A stretch of DNA of 64,000 nucleotides. It comes from Acinetobacter vivianii. GTDB taxonomy: Bacteria > Pseudomonadota > Gammaproteobacteria > Pseudomonadales > Moraxellaceae. Both the position numbers and the translations under genes were made by a program. Positions 29,482-38,074 of the stretch are shown here, one piece after another. The notes below the pieces were generated by a model. That model searched no databases and had not been told where the DNA came from. It was given only the letters and a program-made list of their open reading frames with translations. Position 1 is the first letter of the stretch, and each line of letters begins with the position of its first letter. Where the stretch lies: NCBI RefSeq assembly GCF_014635885.1, contig NZ_BMDR01000002.1:541512-605511 (forward strand). The letters run 5' to 3'.

Positions 29482-29967
29482 TTAAGTCGCAGGGTGATAG
29501 CTATGGCTTTTGGCTTTACTCATAAAATGATTCTGTTCCTTGATTTTTTTTAACACAATGTAAGATTTAATATGTCCAATAAAACCATAAGATAGCAGCC
29601 GCTCTGTGACAAACTGGGAAAGCTGTTCCAGATTTTCCGCTACCACTTTTAAAATAAAATCAGCATCGCCACTAATTGAAAAGGCATCCTGAATATTGTC
29701 TTCTGCCTCAATCAAATCCTGAAATGCTTGTTGTGACTTGGCTTCATGGATGCGCAGATTAATATGGATCATCGCTGTCACCTCCAAACCTAAAGCCTGT
29801 TGGTGAATGCGCGCAGCATAACCTAGAATCACGCCTTTTTGCTCCAGTAGCTGCCGTCGTCTGGAACACTGAGAAGCAGATAAACCGATTAAATCTCCCA
29901 CTTCCTGATTGGTGAGCCGTCCATTCTTTTGTAATGCCTGAATGATTTGCCAGTCGAACTTATCCAT
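29482..29967 (-). CDS. Lrp/AsnC-family transcriptional regulator
   Basis: A 161-residue Lrp-type regulator. The N-terminal helix-turn-helix (about 5-52, with GRLTNQEVGDLIGLSASQCSRR) is followed by a RAM ligand-binding domain (about 65-145) containing the GDADFILKV loop. Members sense amino acids and control their uptake and catabolism. The ATG at 29967 has an AAGGA ribosome binding site; an upstream in-frame start would add nine codons. It is divergent from the keto-acid decarboxylase gene with 133 bp between starts and is the obvious candidate to control the flanking catabolic genes. Confidence 0.93.
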   Translation of the reverse strand: MDKFDWQIIQALQKNGRLTNQEVGDLIGLSASQCSRRRQLLEQKGVILGYAARIHQQALGLEVTAMIHINLRIHEAKSQQAFQDLIEAEDNIQDAFSISGDADFILKVVAENLEQLSQFVTERLLSYGFIGHIKSYIVLKKIKEQNHFMSKAKSHSYHPAT

Positions 29968-30022
29968 TGCATAAAATCCTTTTATGATACACAAATATTG
30001 TATTTTTATTAAAATGCGTTTT

Positions 30023-30038
30023 CATTATGCACGAAATC
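30023..30038. promoter_or_regulatory. ATTATGCAC half-site in the lrp-ipdC divergent promoter
   Basis: The sequence CATTATGCACGAAATC matches the left half of the palindromes at 27791 and 27830. A shared regulator is inferred. Confidence 0.35.
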
Positions 30039-30100
30039 TAAAAGGTAGATGAAATATTATTTTTCTATGGAATAAAAATGGCCTCAAAGGATATAGAGTG

Positions 30101-31822
30101 ATGTTCATAGAAATTGGTGACTTTTTAAATCTTCGTCTTAAGCAAATGGGTATCCTGCACCTCTTTGGCGTACCTGGTGATTTTAACCTTTCCTATCTCG
30201 AACAAGTTGAAGCGGACTCACAACTCGAATTTATTGGTAATTGTAATGAATTAAACGCTGCATATGCAGCAGACGGTTATGCACGGATCAACGGTTTTGC
30301 AGCCTTGACCACTACCTATGGTGTGGGCGATTTAAGTGCGATTAATGGTATTGCAGGGGCTTATGCCGAAAATGTTCCTGTGGTGCATATCTCAGGTATT
30401 CCACCGTTGCATGTGGTTCAGAAGGGCACTTTGGTACATCACACATTGGTGGATGGTAATTACGACAATATCATGAACTGTATGAAAGAGTTCACTGTGG
30501 CACAGACGCGTTTAACGCCTGCCAATGCTGCATTTGAAATTGATCGTGTGTTACGTCAGTGTTTTCTTGATCGTCGCCCAGTTCATATCCAGCTGCCTTC
30601 AGATATTACCCACGTCAAAATTGAAGTGACAGATCGCCCGTTGGATTTGTCTTATCCGGCGGTTGAGCCTGAGCTGCTACAAAGTGCTGTGGCGAAGCTG
30701 TGTGAAGTGATTGGTTCTGCTAAAAATCCAGCATTGTTAATTGATAATGAAGCGTCAGTATTTGGGGTGACCTCATTGCTGAATGATTTATCGCAGAAAT
30801 GTTCGATTCCTTTTGCCAGCATGCTCACCGCGAAAAATATTATGGACGAAGGTTCACCACGTTATGTGGGGACGTATGTTGGTGGCGCAAGCCAGCCGAA
30901 TGTTCGTAGTACCATTGAGCAATCCGACTGCCTGATTGGTGTTGGGGTACGTTTTTCTGATGTGGGCACGGGCGTATTTACCCATCAGATCGCCACCGAA
31001 AATTATATTGAAATCAAACCCTATGCCTTGACGATTTTCGGTCAGGATTATCCAGGCATTGAGATTGGACAACTTTTGGTTGAACTGAATAAGAAAGTTG
31101 CGCCACGCAAACTCATCAAACCCATTCTAGAAAAACAACAACCACAAGTCATCGATGTTCCAGAACAGCAAAAGCTCAGTCAAGACATTCTCTGGAATGC
31201 GGTCGCTGATTTTCTTAAAGAAGATGATGTCATTATCGGAGAGGTCGGTACTTCGAACTCAGCTTTGGCAGGCTTAAAGCTACCTGCAACAGCTAAATAT
31301 ATTGCCCAGCCACTTTGGGGTTCGATCGGTTATACCTTACCAGCTTTACTCGGCAGTTTATTGGCTGCACCAGAACGTCGTCAGATTCTGTTTATTGGTG
31401 ATGGTTCGTTCCAGTTAACCGTACAGGAACTTTCAACCATTATCCGTCATGGGCTTAAACCCATTATCTTCTTATTGAATAATGGCGGTTATACCATCGA
31501 ACGTTTGATCATGGGGGAAAATGCAGCCTATAACGATATTCAAAACTGGCACTATACCGAAATCCCAGGTGTCTTTAATGGCAAACATCAATATAAGAGC
31601 TGTGTGGTTGAAACAGCAGGCCAACTTAAGCAGACCTTGGACATGATGCATCAGTTTGATGGTCTGACTTTTATCGAATTAAAGCTTCCTGCAATGGATG
31701 CGCCATTGAGCCTGAAGAAGTTTGCTTCGGTGATTGCACGCTTTGACTATGGGGATCGTGGCTATGAAATTCTCAAGCAGCGTTCTCAAAAGATCCCCTA
31801 TCAAAAAGTGATTTCGTTCTAG
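30101..31822 (+). CDS. ipdC: Indolepyruvate/phenylpyruvate decarboxylase (ThDP enzyme)
   Basis: A 573-residue thiamine-diphosphate decarboxylase of the PDC/IPDC group. It has the cofactor-activating glutamate E50 (NCNELNAAYAADGYAR), the paired histidines H113-H114 (LVHHTLVDG) typical of keto-acid decarboxylases, and the ThDP motif GDG...NN beginning near residue 432. Whether it prefers indolepyruvate, phenylpyruvate or an aliphatic keto acid cannot be told by eye; the aromatic amino-acid-type permease next door favours an aromatic substrate. The ATG at 30101 follows a GTG; AAAGGA lies just upstream. It sits in the cytoplasm and feeds an aldehyde to the dehydrogenase encoded upstream. Confidence 0.88.
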   Translation: MFIEIGDFLNLRLKQMGILHLFGVPGDFNLSYLEQVEADSQLEFIGNCNELNAAYAADGYARINGFAALTTTYGVGDLSAINGIAGAYAENVPVVHISGIPPLHVVQKGTLVHHTLVDGNYDNIMNCMKEFTVAQTRLTPANAAFEIDRVLRQCFLDRRPVHIQLPSDITHVKIEVTDRPLDLSYPAVEPELLQSAVAKLCEVIGSAKNPALLIDNEASVFGVTSLLNDLSQKCSIPFASMLTAKNIMDEGSPRYVGTYVGGASQPNVRSTIEQSDCLIGVGVRFSDVGTGVFTHQIATENYIEIKPYALTIFGQDYPGIEIGQLLVELNKKVAPRKLIKPILEKQQPQVIDVPEQQKLSQDILWNAVADFLKEDDVIIGEVGTSNSALAGLKLPATAKYIAQPLWGSIGYTLPALLGSLLAAPERRQILFIGDGSFQLTVQELSTIIRHGLKPIIFLLNNGGYTIERLIMGENAAYNDIQNWHYTEIPGVFNGKHQYKSCVVETAGQLKQTLDMMHQFDGLTFIELKLPAMDAPLSLKKFASVIARFDYGDRGYEILKQRSQKIPYQKVISF

Positions 31823-31830
31823 TTCATTGA

Positions 31831-31904
31831 GAAGACAGGAAAGTCTTCAAATTTATAAATTGATAAGAAAGCGAATGAGGTTCGAAGCCGAGTAATTGGC
31901 TTCG
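31831..31904 (+). other. Two hairpins between ipdC and permease genes
   Basis: Inverted repeats at 31831-31836 / 31843-31848 and 31883-31889 / 31898-31904. Neither has a T-run, so they may stabilise or process the intercistronic RNA rather than terminate it. Confidence 0.45.
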
Positions 31905-31959
31905 GATCTAACGCTGCATAAAGGTGTACAGGATGTGACACACACATTGGAGTTAAGTG

Positions 31960-33342
31960 ATGGATGTAGACAATAAACATGAGTTAAAACAAGGTCTATC
32001 CAATCGGCATATTCAGTTGATTGCGCTAGGTGGTGCGGTAGGCACAGGATTGTTTTTAGGCATCTCGCAAACCATTAAATTGGCGGGGCCGTCGGTTCTA
32101 CTTGGATATGCATTGGCAGGTGTCATTGCTTTTTTAATTATGCGCCATTTAGGTGAAATGGTGGTCGAGGAACCAGTGAGTGGTTCCTTTAGTTATTTTG
32201 CCAATAAATATTGGGGCCCAATGGCTGGCTTTATGTCTGGCTGGAATTATTGGGTGCTTTATGTGCTGGTCAGTATGGCCGAACTGAGTGCGATTGGTAC
32301 CTTTGTGCAGTTTTGGTGGCCCGAGCTACCCACATGGATCACGGCTTTATTCTTTTTTCTACTGATTAACGGGATCAATCTGGTCAATGTCCGCTTCTTT
32401 GGAGAATCTGAGTTCTTATTCTCCTGTATCAAGATTATTGCCATCCTGAGCATGATTGGTTTTGGACTTTATTTATTGATCTCTGGCAGTGCAGGCCCGC
32501 AAGCGAGTGTTGCAAACTTATGGCAATTCGGTGGCTTTTTTCCAAACGGCATGCATGGTTTTATTATGGCGATGGCGGTGATCATGTTTGCTTTTGGTGG
32601 TCTTGAGTTGATTGGTATTACTGCGGCTGAGACCAAAAATCCAGATAAAACCATTCCTAAAGCGGTGAACCAGATTGTTTATCGTATCCTGATTTTCTAT
32701 ATCGGTGCGATTGGCGTATTGCTGTGTTTATTTCCGTGGAATCAGTTGGCGGAAGGTGGTAGTCCTTTTGTTCTTATTTTCCAGTCCTTGGATAGCCATG
32801 GTGTCGCAAATGTTTTGAACTTTGTGGTGCTGATTGCGGCGATTTCAGTTTATAACAGCTGTATTTATTGTAATAGCCGTATGCTACATGGTTTGGCAAT
32901 GCAGGGAAATGCACCTAAAATCCTGCAAAAGGTTAATCGTCGTGGGATTCCAATGGCAGCAGCTATTGTTTCTGCTTCCGTGACAGCACTTTGTGTGGTG
33001 GTGAATTACTTGATGCCAGGCAAAGCATTCCAGTTTTTAATGATGCTGGTAGTGGCAGCTTTGGTGGTGAACTGGTTAATGATTTCATGGACGCATCTTA
33101 AATTTAGAAAAGCCATGCAACAGCAGCAACATATGACCAAGTTTAAAAGCATTTTTAGTCCTTGGAGTAATTATCTCACCATCGGTTTTATCTTCGGTAT
33201 TTTACTGATCATGAGCTTAACCCCTGATATGCGACCAGCAGTGGTGCTTGTTCCAATCTGGCTTGCTATTTTGGCGGTGGTGTATGTGTTCAAATATAAG
33301 AAAAAAGAAGTGATGTCGACAGAAGTTCAGCCGAATGTTTGA
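31960..33342 (+). CDS. APC-family amino-acid permease, AroP/PheP-like
   Basis: A 460-residue inner-membrane transporter with about twelve membrane spans. The N-terminal region ELKQGLSNRHIQLIALGGAVGTGLFLG is the signature of the amino-acid transporter family that includes AroP, PheP and GabP. AroP/PheP-type proteins take up aromatic amino acids; this assignment is by similarity and context, and other substrates are possible. The ATG at 31960 is preferred over the GTG one codon earlier; GGAG is eight bases upstream. It probably shares a transcript with ipdC across a 137-bp gap with hairpins. Confidence 0.9.
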   Translation: MDVDNKHELKQGLSNRHIQLIALGGAVGTGLFLGISQTIKLAGPSVLLGYALAGVIAFLIMRHLGEMVVEEPVSGSFSYFANKYWGPMAGFMSGWNYWVLYVLVSMAELSAIGTFVQFWWPELPTWITALFFFLLINGINLVNVRFFGESEFLFSCIKIIAILSMIGFGLYLLISGSAGPQASVANLWQFGGFFPNGMHGFIMAMAVIMFAFGGLELIGITAAETKNPDKTIPKAVNQIVYRILIFYIGAIGVLLCLFPWNQLAEGGSPFVLIFQSLDSHGVANVLNFVVLIAAISVYNSCIYCNSRMLHGLAMQGNAPKILQKVNRRGIPMAAAIVSASVTALCVVVNYLMPGKAFQFLMMLVVAALVVNWLMISWTHLKFRKAMQQQQHMTKFKSIFSPWSNYLTIGFIFGILLIMSLTPDMRPAVVLVPIWLAILAVVYVFKYKKKEVMSTEVQPNV

Positions 33343-33363
33343 GTCTGAACTGGTCTGACAGTT

Positions 33364-33399
33364 GAAAAAAAGGAGTTCAAATTTGAGCTCCTTTTTTTG
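33364..33399 (+). terminator. Terminator after permease gene
   Basis: A long stem with one G-U pair flanked by an A-run and a T-run (33365-33397). Confidence 0.88.
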
Positions 33400-33519
33400 T
33401 TCGTGCTGGAACAGGCTGTGAGAGTGCCATTTAAAAATGTCATGTTTTGTCTAAAAATTAGATTTTTCTCAATAAAAGTTTGCCAACAAATCTAGGTATT
33501 TTATAAGCAGGTATAAAAA

Positions 33520-34638
33520 ATGAATAAAGATGATTTCAAGCGTATTGGAAATCACCTTAAAAAAGAGAACAATAAGATGTTTAATCAATGGCCTGCATTA
33601 ATGAGTTTTATAAAGCCTTTACATAAAGTGCTGGACACACCTGCTATCTCATCTAAACAATCTTTATTTCAAGAATATGCTTTGGACTCTAAACATCGGG
33701 CTCAACAGCGCGGCTGGAGCCGTTACGGAATTATTATCCCGGATTTACCCGCACCGCATCATTTTTTCACTTTTCTTTCGATTATAAGTTCATCGGGGAA
33801 TGACGCAGTTGAGTCTGATCCATTTTTAAAAACCGATTTGGGTGACAATGCCATGATCGTGGCCGGCACGGCTGCAAAAATGGCCCGACATTTCCAAAGT
33901 TATTCGACTCCACAAAATAGTCAGTCTTCTGCCAGTAATCCATTTTTTAAAGTGGGCAAAGACATCACGATAGAAGGAGCGTATCCAGATTATCATGTCG
34001 TGGTACGACAGTCTGAGTTTAAGCTTGATATTCGGTTAAAGAATGCAGATCAAGTTTCATGGTTTGTTCAAACGCCCATGTTTGATCATTTTAGTTTATT
34101 GTCTCATTATGAAGGCTATTGTCATTATCAGGGTGACATGCAAAAAATTTCAGGCTTATGCGCTTTTGAATATTCCTTTTGTACGGCATTCAATTCCTCC
34201 TCTCATCTTTCAAATCAAAAGATTCCACTGGATTTTAGTACCTATCATATTATTTCTTTAGATAAACACACGCAGCTTTTACTCAATGAAACCCATTTTG
34301 ATGGACAAATAGTAGTGAATAAGGCTTTTCTCAGAAATCTTGAGAGCGACCATTTAAGACTAATAGCCGAATTTGAAGTATTGAGTTATCAGTCCCGTTT
34401 AGCTGTGGCTGAAGATGGACGTATTATCAAATTGCCTTATCAGTTTCAATGGATTGTAAAAAATATGGAAGGGCAGATTGAGATTCGTTTAAAAGGTGAA
34501 GTCGATACCCCTATGCTTTATGGGATTGGCGATGGTTATGTGGGTGGATATTTTTATGAAGGTGTCTATAAAGAACGCGTAATTGAAGGGCGTGGCTATA
34601 TGGAATATGTGGATCGTCGAATCGAAAAGCAGGCCTAA
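33520..34638 (+). CDS. Unknown 372-residue protein (DUF6670-like)
   Basis: A cytoplasmic-looking 372-residue protein with no signal peptide or membrane span. It resembles the DUF6670 group seen in Acinetobacter, possibly related to AttH/hydroxyneurosporene-synthase-like lipocalin proteins, but I am not certain of the family. Visible features are a WSRYGIIIPDLPAPHHFF segment (about 67-84), a central region rich in His, Tyr and Ser (about 190-230), and a glycine-rich GIGDGYVGGYFYEG segment (about 336-349) near the C-terminus. No function is assigned. It is monocistronic; the ribosome binding site is weak (AGGT 13 bases before the ATG). Confidence 0.78.
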   Translation: MNKDDFKRIGNHLKKENNKMFNQWPALMSFIKPLHKVLDTPAISSKQSLFQEYALDSKHRAQQRGWSRYGIIIPDLPAPHHFFTFLSIISSSGNDAVESDPFLKTDLGDNAMIVAGTAAKMARHFQSYSTPQNSQSSASNPFFKVGKDITIEGAYPDYHVVVRQSEFKLDIRLKNADQVSWFVQTPMFDHFSLLSHYEGYCHYQGDMQKISGLCAFEYSFCTAFNSSSHLSNQKIPLDFSTYHIISLDKHTQLLLNETHFDGQIVVNKAFLRNLESDHLRLIAEFEVLSYQSRLAVAEDGRIIKLPYQFQWIVKNMEGQIEIRLKGEVDTPMLYGIGDGYVGGYFYEGVYKERVIEGRGYMEYVDRRIEKQA

Positions 34639-34770
34639 TCACTAGTGGATAAAAAGCGAATCGTACCTACACAATCTTTGTTGGTCTGATCAATCAATAT
34701 GTTTAAGCATTGCATTATGAAAATAGTGCATGCGGATGCATGACCTATTTCCAGCAATAATGAGAGAGTC

Positions 34771-35220
34771 TCAAAAAGGCGGGAACTTATCATGCACAAG
34801 GTTAAGTTGAAGATCATGTTCCAGATAAGCTTTTAAACTATCCAATACTGTTGTAAAACCGCCAGTACTATCAATAATAAAAGCAATGAGTTCATCGCCC
34901 TGTAAGGCAATATTATAGTTCTGGATTCTGAGATAGGTTTGCGTTTCATTTATTTTTTCAAATCTAAAGTCCACGGTACTACTGGGTTCACCCCATTGGA
35001 TCTGGATCAATTCATTTGCAATTATTTTTGTCACCATGACTTTTGTAGAAACTTGGTACTTCTCCCATGTCCAAGTCACTGTATGACCTTGTTCGAGTTT
35101 GCCTGTGGATGAGCTGAACCAGAATTTTGAGGTAATTTCAGGATCAATGAATGCTTCGAATACCTTAGAAACAGGTTTGCGAATCATCATTTGTGTTTCA
35201 ATTGTGACAGGATTTGGCAT
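34771..35220 (-). CDS. SRPBCC (AHSA1-like) domain protein
   Basis: A 149-residue protein of the START/Bet v1-like SRPBCC superfamily, AHSA1 branch. Motifs: VSKVFEAFIDPEITSKFWF (about 17-35), a W-rich TWTWEKYQV strand (about 49-57) and the C-terminal helix GGFTTVLDSLKAYLEHDL. Such proteins form a hydrophobic ligand cavity; the ligand is unknown. It converges with the unknown gene at 33520 and is divergent from pst. Confidence 0.86.
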   Translation of the reverse strand: MPNPVTIETQMMIRKPVSKVFEAFIDPEITSKFWFSSSTGKLEQGHTVTWTWEKYQVSTKVMVTKIIANELIQIQWGEPSSTVDFRFEKINETQTYLRIQNYNIALQGDELIAFIIDSTGGFTTVLDSLKAYLEHDLQLNLVHDKFPPF

Positions 35221-35448
35221 TGTATCTGTCCTTTTTTATAGAGAATTGTCATAAAACATATATAAACTAACCTTCTAACCCAAGATGCTTTTTGTTAATT
35301 GAGATTTTTTGATGCTAGAAAAATTTAATTAAATTAAGTGGTTGTGTTTTTATTTCTCATTATTTATGACAAATGTGAAAGCTGGAATACGATTTTATGA
35401 CGGATCACATGCTAAAAATAGATGGTGGAAAATGACCATCACAAAAGC
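35221..35448. other. Intergenic region between SRPBCC gene and PHO box
   Basis: AT-rich divergent promoter region; no gene or other structure was recognised. Confidence 0.4.
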
Positions 35449-35481
35449 GTCATAAAGTTGTCACTTAATTGTCATATTATC
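35449..35481 (+). promoter_or_regulatory. PHO box with three direct repeats
   Basis: Three adjacent 11-bp units, each starting GTCA (GTCATAAAGTT, GTCACTTAATT, GTCATATTATC), match the PhoB-binding repeat. They lie 83 bp before the pstS start, so phosphate-starvation control by PhoB is strongly expected. Confidence 0.88.
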
Positions 35482-35563
35482 TGCTCAAAATGCAGTTAAC
35501 CAAAGTACAACACTTAACTTGAAAAGAGTTGTAAATCAAATTGCATTAATGAGAGAAAACAGA

Positions 35564-36595
35564 ATGCGCTTAAATCCACGTCACATCGCAATTGCATTAG
35601 CTGTATCTGGGGCAACTGTAGCAACGACTGCAAATGCAGCTCGTGATACGATTCAAATTGCTGGTTCATCTACTGTATTACCGTTTGCAAGTATTGTTGC
35701 TGAAGAGTTTGGCAACACTTTCCCTCAATTTAAAGCACCAGTTGTCGGTTCAGGCGGTACTGGTGGTGGTTTGAAACAATTCTGTCAAGGTGTTGGCGAT
35801 AACACGATTGATATCGCAAATGCTTCACGTCAAATTAAAGATTCAGAATTGGATACATGTAAAAAATCTGGCGTAAACCAAGTACAAGAAATCAAAGTGG
35901 GTTACGACGGTATTGTATTCGCTTCAAATGTTAAAAAAGCAGTGTATAAATTAAAACCAGTTCATGTCTTCATGGCATTATCTGCACAATTACCATCAAA
36001 TGGTAAATTGGTTCCAAACCCTTATACAAACTGGAATCAAATTGATAAATCATTACCAAATGAAGCGATCACTTTAGTGATCCCAGCTTCTAACCACGGT
36101 ACACGCGAAGTTTTCCAAGAGAAAATGGTTGATGCGGGCTGTGAAGCATTTGATTACTACAAAAACTTAAGTAAAGATGACCAGAAGAAAGCATGTTCAA
36201 CTTTCCGTAAAGATGGCCGTGTGATCGAGATTGCAGGCGACTATACTGAAACATTGGCTCGCTTGAAAACTTCTCCAAACGCTGTAGGTGTATTTGGTTT
36301 AGGTTTCTATGACTCAAACCGCGATAAATTACGCGTAGCAACAGTAAATGGTGTAACACCTTCAGAAAAAACAGTTTTGGATGGTAGCTACCTTGTTTCT
36401 CGTCCATTATTCTTCTACGTGAAAGGCGAACACTTGAAATCAATCAAAGGCTTGCCACAATTTGCAGAATTCTTCTTGAACAAGAAAATTTCTGGTAAAG
36501 GTTCTAAATTAGAAAAAGCTGGTTTGATTCCTTTAAGCGATAAAGAGCGTGCAAAAATCCTAGCTGATTTCAAAGCGGGTAAATCAGTTAAATAA
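35564..36595 (+). CDS. pstS: Phosphate ABC transporter substrate-binding protein PstS
   Basis: A 343-residue periplasmic phosphate-binding protein. The signal peptide (1-25, cleavage after ANA) is followed by the two-lobe fold with the phosphate-binding loops IAGSSTVLPF and GSGGTGGGLKQFC, then NASRQIK. The start at 35564 has GAGAGAA upstream and gives a canonical signal peptide; an in-frame TTG at 35519 is upstream of it. It is the first gene of the pst operon behind a PHO box. A hairpin with a T-run after the stop probably makes pstS mRNA more abundant than the downstream genes. Confidence 0.95.
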   Translation: MRLNPRHIAIALAVSGATVATTANAARDTIQIAGSSTVLPFASIVAEEFGNTFPQFKAPVVGSGGTGGGLKQFCQGVGDNTIDIANASRQIKDSELDTCKKSGVNQVQEIKVGYDGIVFASNVKKAVYKLKPVHVFMALSAQLPSNGKLVPNPYTNWNQIDKSLPNEAITLVIPASNHGTREVFQEKMVDAGCEAFDYYKNLSKDDQKKACSTFRKDGRVIEIAGDYTETLARLKTSPNAVGVFGLGFYDSNRDKLRVATVNGVTPSEKTVLDGSYLVSRPLFFYVKGEHLKSIKGLPQFAEFFLNKKISGKGSKLEKAGLIPLSDKERAKILADFKAGKSVK

Positions 36596-36609
36596 TATTG
36601 TTAAAAGGG

Positions 36610-36643
36610 AGGCTGGTGAGACTTAGGTTCATCAGCCTTTTTG
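36610..36643 (+). terminator. Partial terminator between pstS and pstC
   Basis: Stem 36610-36619 / 36629-36638 (one G-U pair) followed by a short T-run, inside the pst operon. Likely allows partial read-through. Confidence 0.7.
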
Positions 36644-36694
36644 TCTAGCTAAGTTTTTTCAAATCATGAAAATTGGGAAAACAGTGGAGATTAC

Positions 36695-38074
36695 ATGAAT
36701 CTGCTACTTATCGGTGTGTTATTAGCCCTTGTGGCAATTGCATATCAAATCGGGCTGAGCAAAAGCCGTAACCTAGCAGGTAAGGGAAATAACTCAGCAG
36801 CACTACATTCTCGCCCAGGGTATTATGGGGCATTGGTTGCGCTGTGGTGTGGTGTTCCTGCTTTTTTAATTTTGATTATTTGGAACTTGGTTGAACCAAG
36901 TGTTTTACAACATATTATTTTTAATAATATCCCTGCTTCTGTAAGTTCAACTTTAGATGCGGCTGGGCGTGATGTATTAACCAGTCGTGTGCAAGCACTG
37001 GCTTCTGGTTTTGGGGTAACTGATCAGCCAGCAGCTTATGAGTTAGCAGCAGCACAAGAGCTTTCAAAATTCCAGACCATTGGTTCTTTTGCCAAATTGG
37101 CCGTTGTGATTAGTGCTGGATTGGCAGGTCTGGTTTGGGCAAAACGTCATGTTAGTCAACAATTCCGCGCACGTAACCAAGTTGAAAAGGCAGTTAATGT
37201 CGGTTTGATTTTGTGTTCTGGCGTCGCGATCCTGACCACGATTGGTATCGTGCTATCTATGCTGAATGAAGCATTGCACTTTTTCCGTTTCGTCAGTCCT
37301 TTTGATTTCTTCTTTGGTACCGAATGGAGCCCGGGCTTTAGTACATCTGGTAACGCAGAAGGAAGCTACGGCATTTTACCCTTAATCTGGGGTACCTTAA
37401 TGGTGAGTGGTATCGCACTACTCGTTGCTGTACCAGTCGGATTGATGATCGCGATCTATTTGGCAGAGTATGCGTCTCCTAGTTTACGTGCTTGGGCAAA
37501 ACCAGCGATTGAAGTATTAGCGGGTATCCCAACGATTGTTTACGGTGTATTTGCCTTAATGATCATTGGCCCATTCTTCAAAATGTTAGGTGAACAAGTC
37601 GGCTTACATATCAATGCGACCAGTGCACTGACCGCAGGCTTTGTAATGGGAATCATGATTATCCCATTCGTTTCTTCACTTTCAGATGACATCATTACAC
37701 AGGTTCCACGTGCATTACGTGATGGTTCTTTGGGCTTGGGGGCAACCAAGTCTGAAACTATTCGCCAAGTGGTTTTACCTGCGGCTTTACCCGGAATTGT
37801 TGGGGCATTCCTGTTGGCCGCTTCTCGTGCGATTGGTGAGACCATGATTGTGGTATTAGCAGCAGGGAATAGTCCATTACTGCATGTGAATCCTTTAGAA
37901 GCCGTTTCAACAGTTACCGTAACGATTGTGAACCAATTAACTGGCGATACTGACTTTGCCAGCCCGCAAGCTTTAGTGGCATTTGCTCTAGGTTTAACGT
38001 TGTTTGTCATTACTTTGGGTCTAAACATTATTGCACTGTATATCGTGCGTAAATATCGTGAGCAATACGAATGA
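36695..38074 (+). CDS. pstC: Phosphate ABC transporter permease PstC
   Basis: A 459-residue inner-membrane permease of the high-affinity phosphate importer. An N-terminal membrane segment and a long soluble segment (about 70-130) precede the conserved six-span permease core (about 225-455). The core carries the coupling-helix sequence ALRDGSLGLGATKSETIRQVVLPAALPGIVG (about 345-375), the EAA loop that contacts PstB. It is longer than E. coli PstC (319 residues) because of this N-terminal extension. Its last four bases overlap the pstA start, so translation is coupled. Confidence 0.94.
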   Translation: MNLLLIGVLLALVAIAYQIGLSKSRNLAGKGNNSAALHSRPGYYGALVALWCGVPAFLILIIWNLVEPSVLQHIIFNNIPASVSSTLDAAGRDVLTSRVQALASGFGVTDQPAAYELAAAQELSKFQTIGSFAKLAVVISAGLAGLVWAKRHVSQQFRARNQVEKAVNVGLILCSGVAILTTIGIVLSMLNEALHFFRFVSPFDFFFGTEWSPGFSTSGNAEGSYGILPLIWGTLMVSGIALLVAVPVGLMIAIYLAEYASPSLRAWAKPAIEVLAGIPTIVYGVFALMIIGPFFKMLGEQVGLHINATSALTAGFVMGIMIIPFVSSLSDDIITQVPRALRDGSLGLGATKSETIRQVVLPAALPGIVGAFLLAASRAIGETMIVVLAAGNSPLLHVNPLEAVSTVTVTIVNQLTGDTDFASPQALVAFALGLTLFVITLGLNIIALYIVRKYREQYE

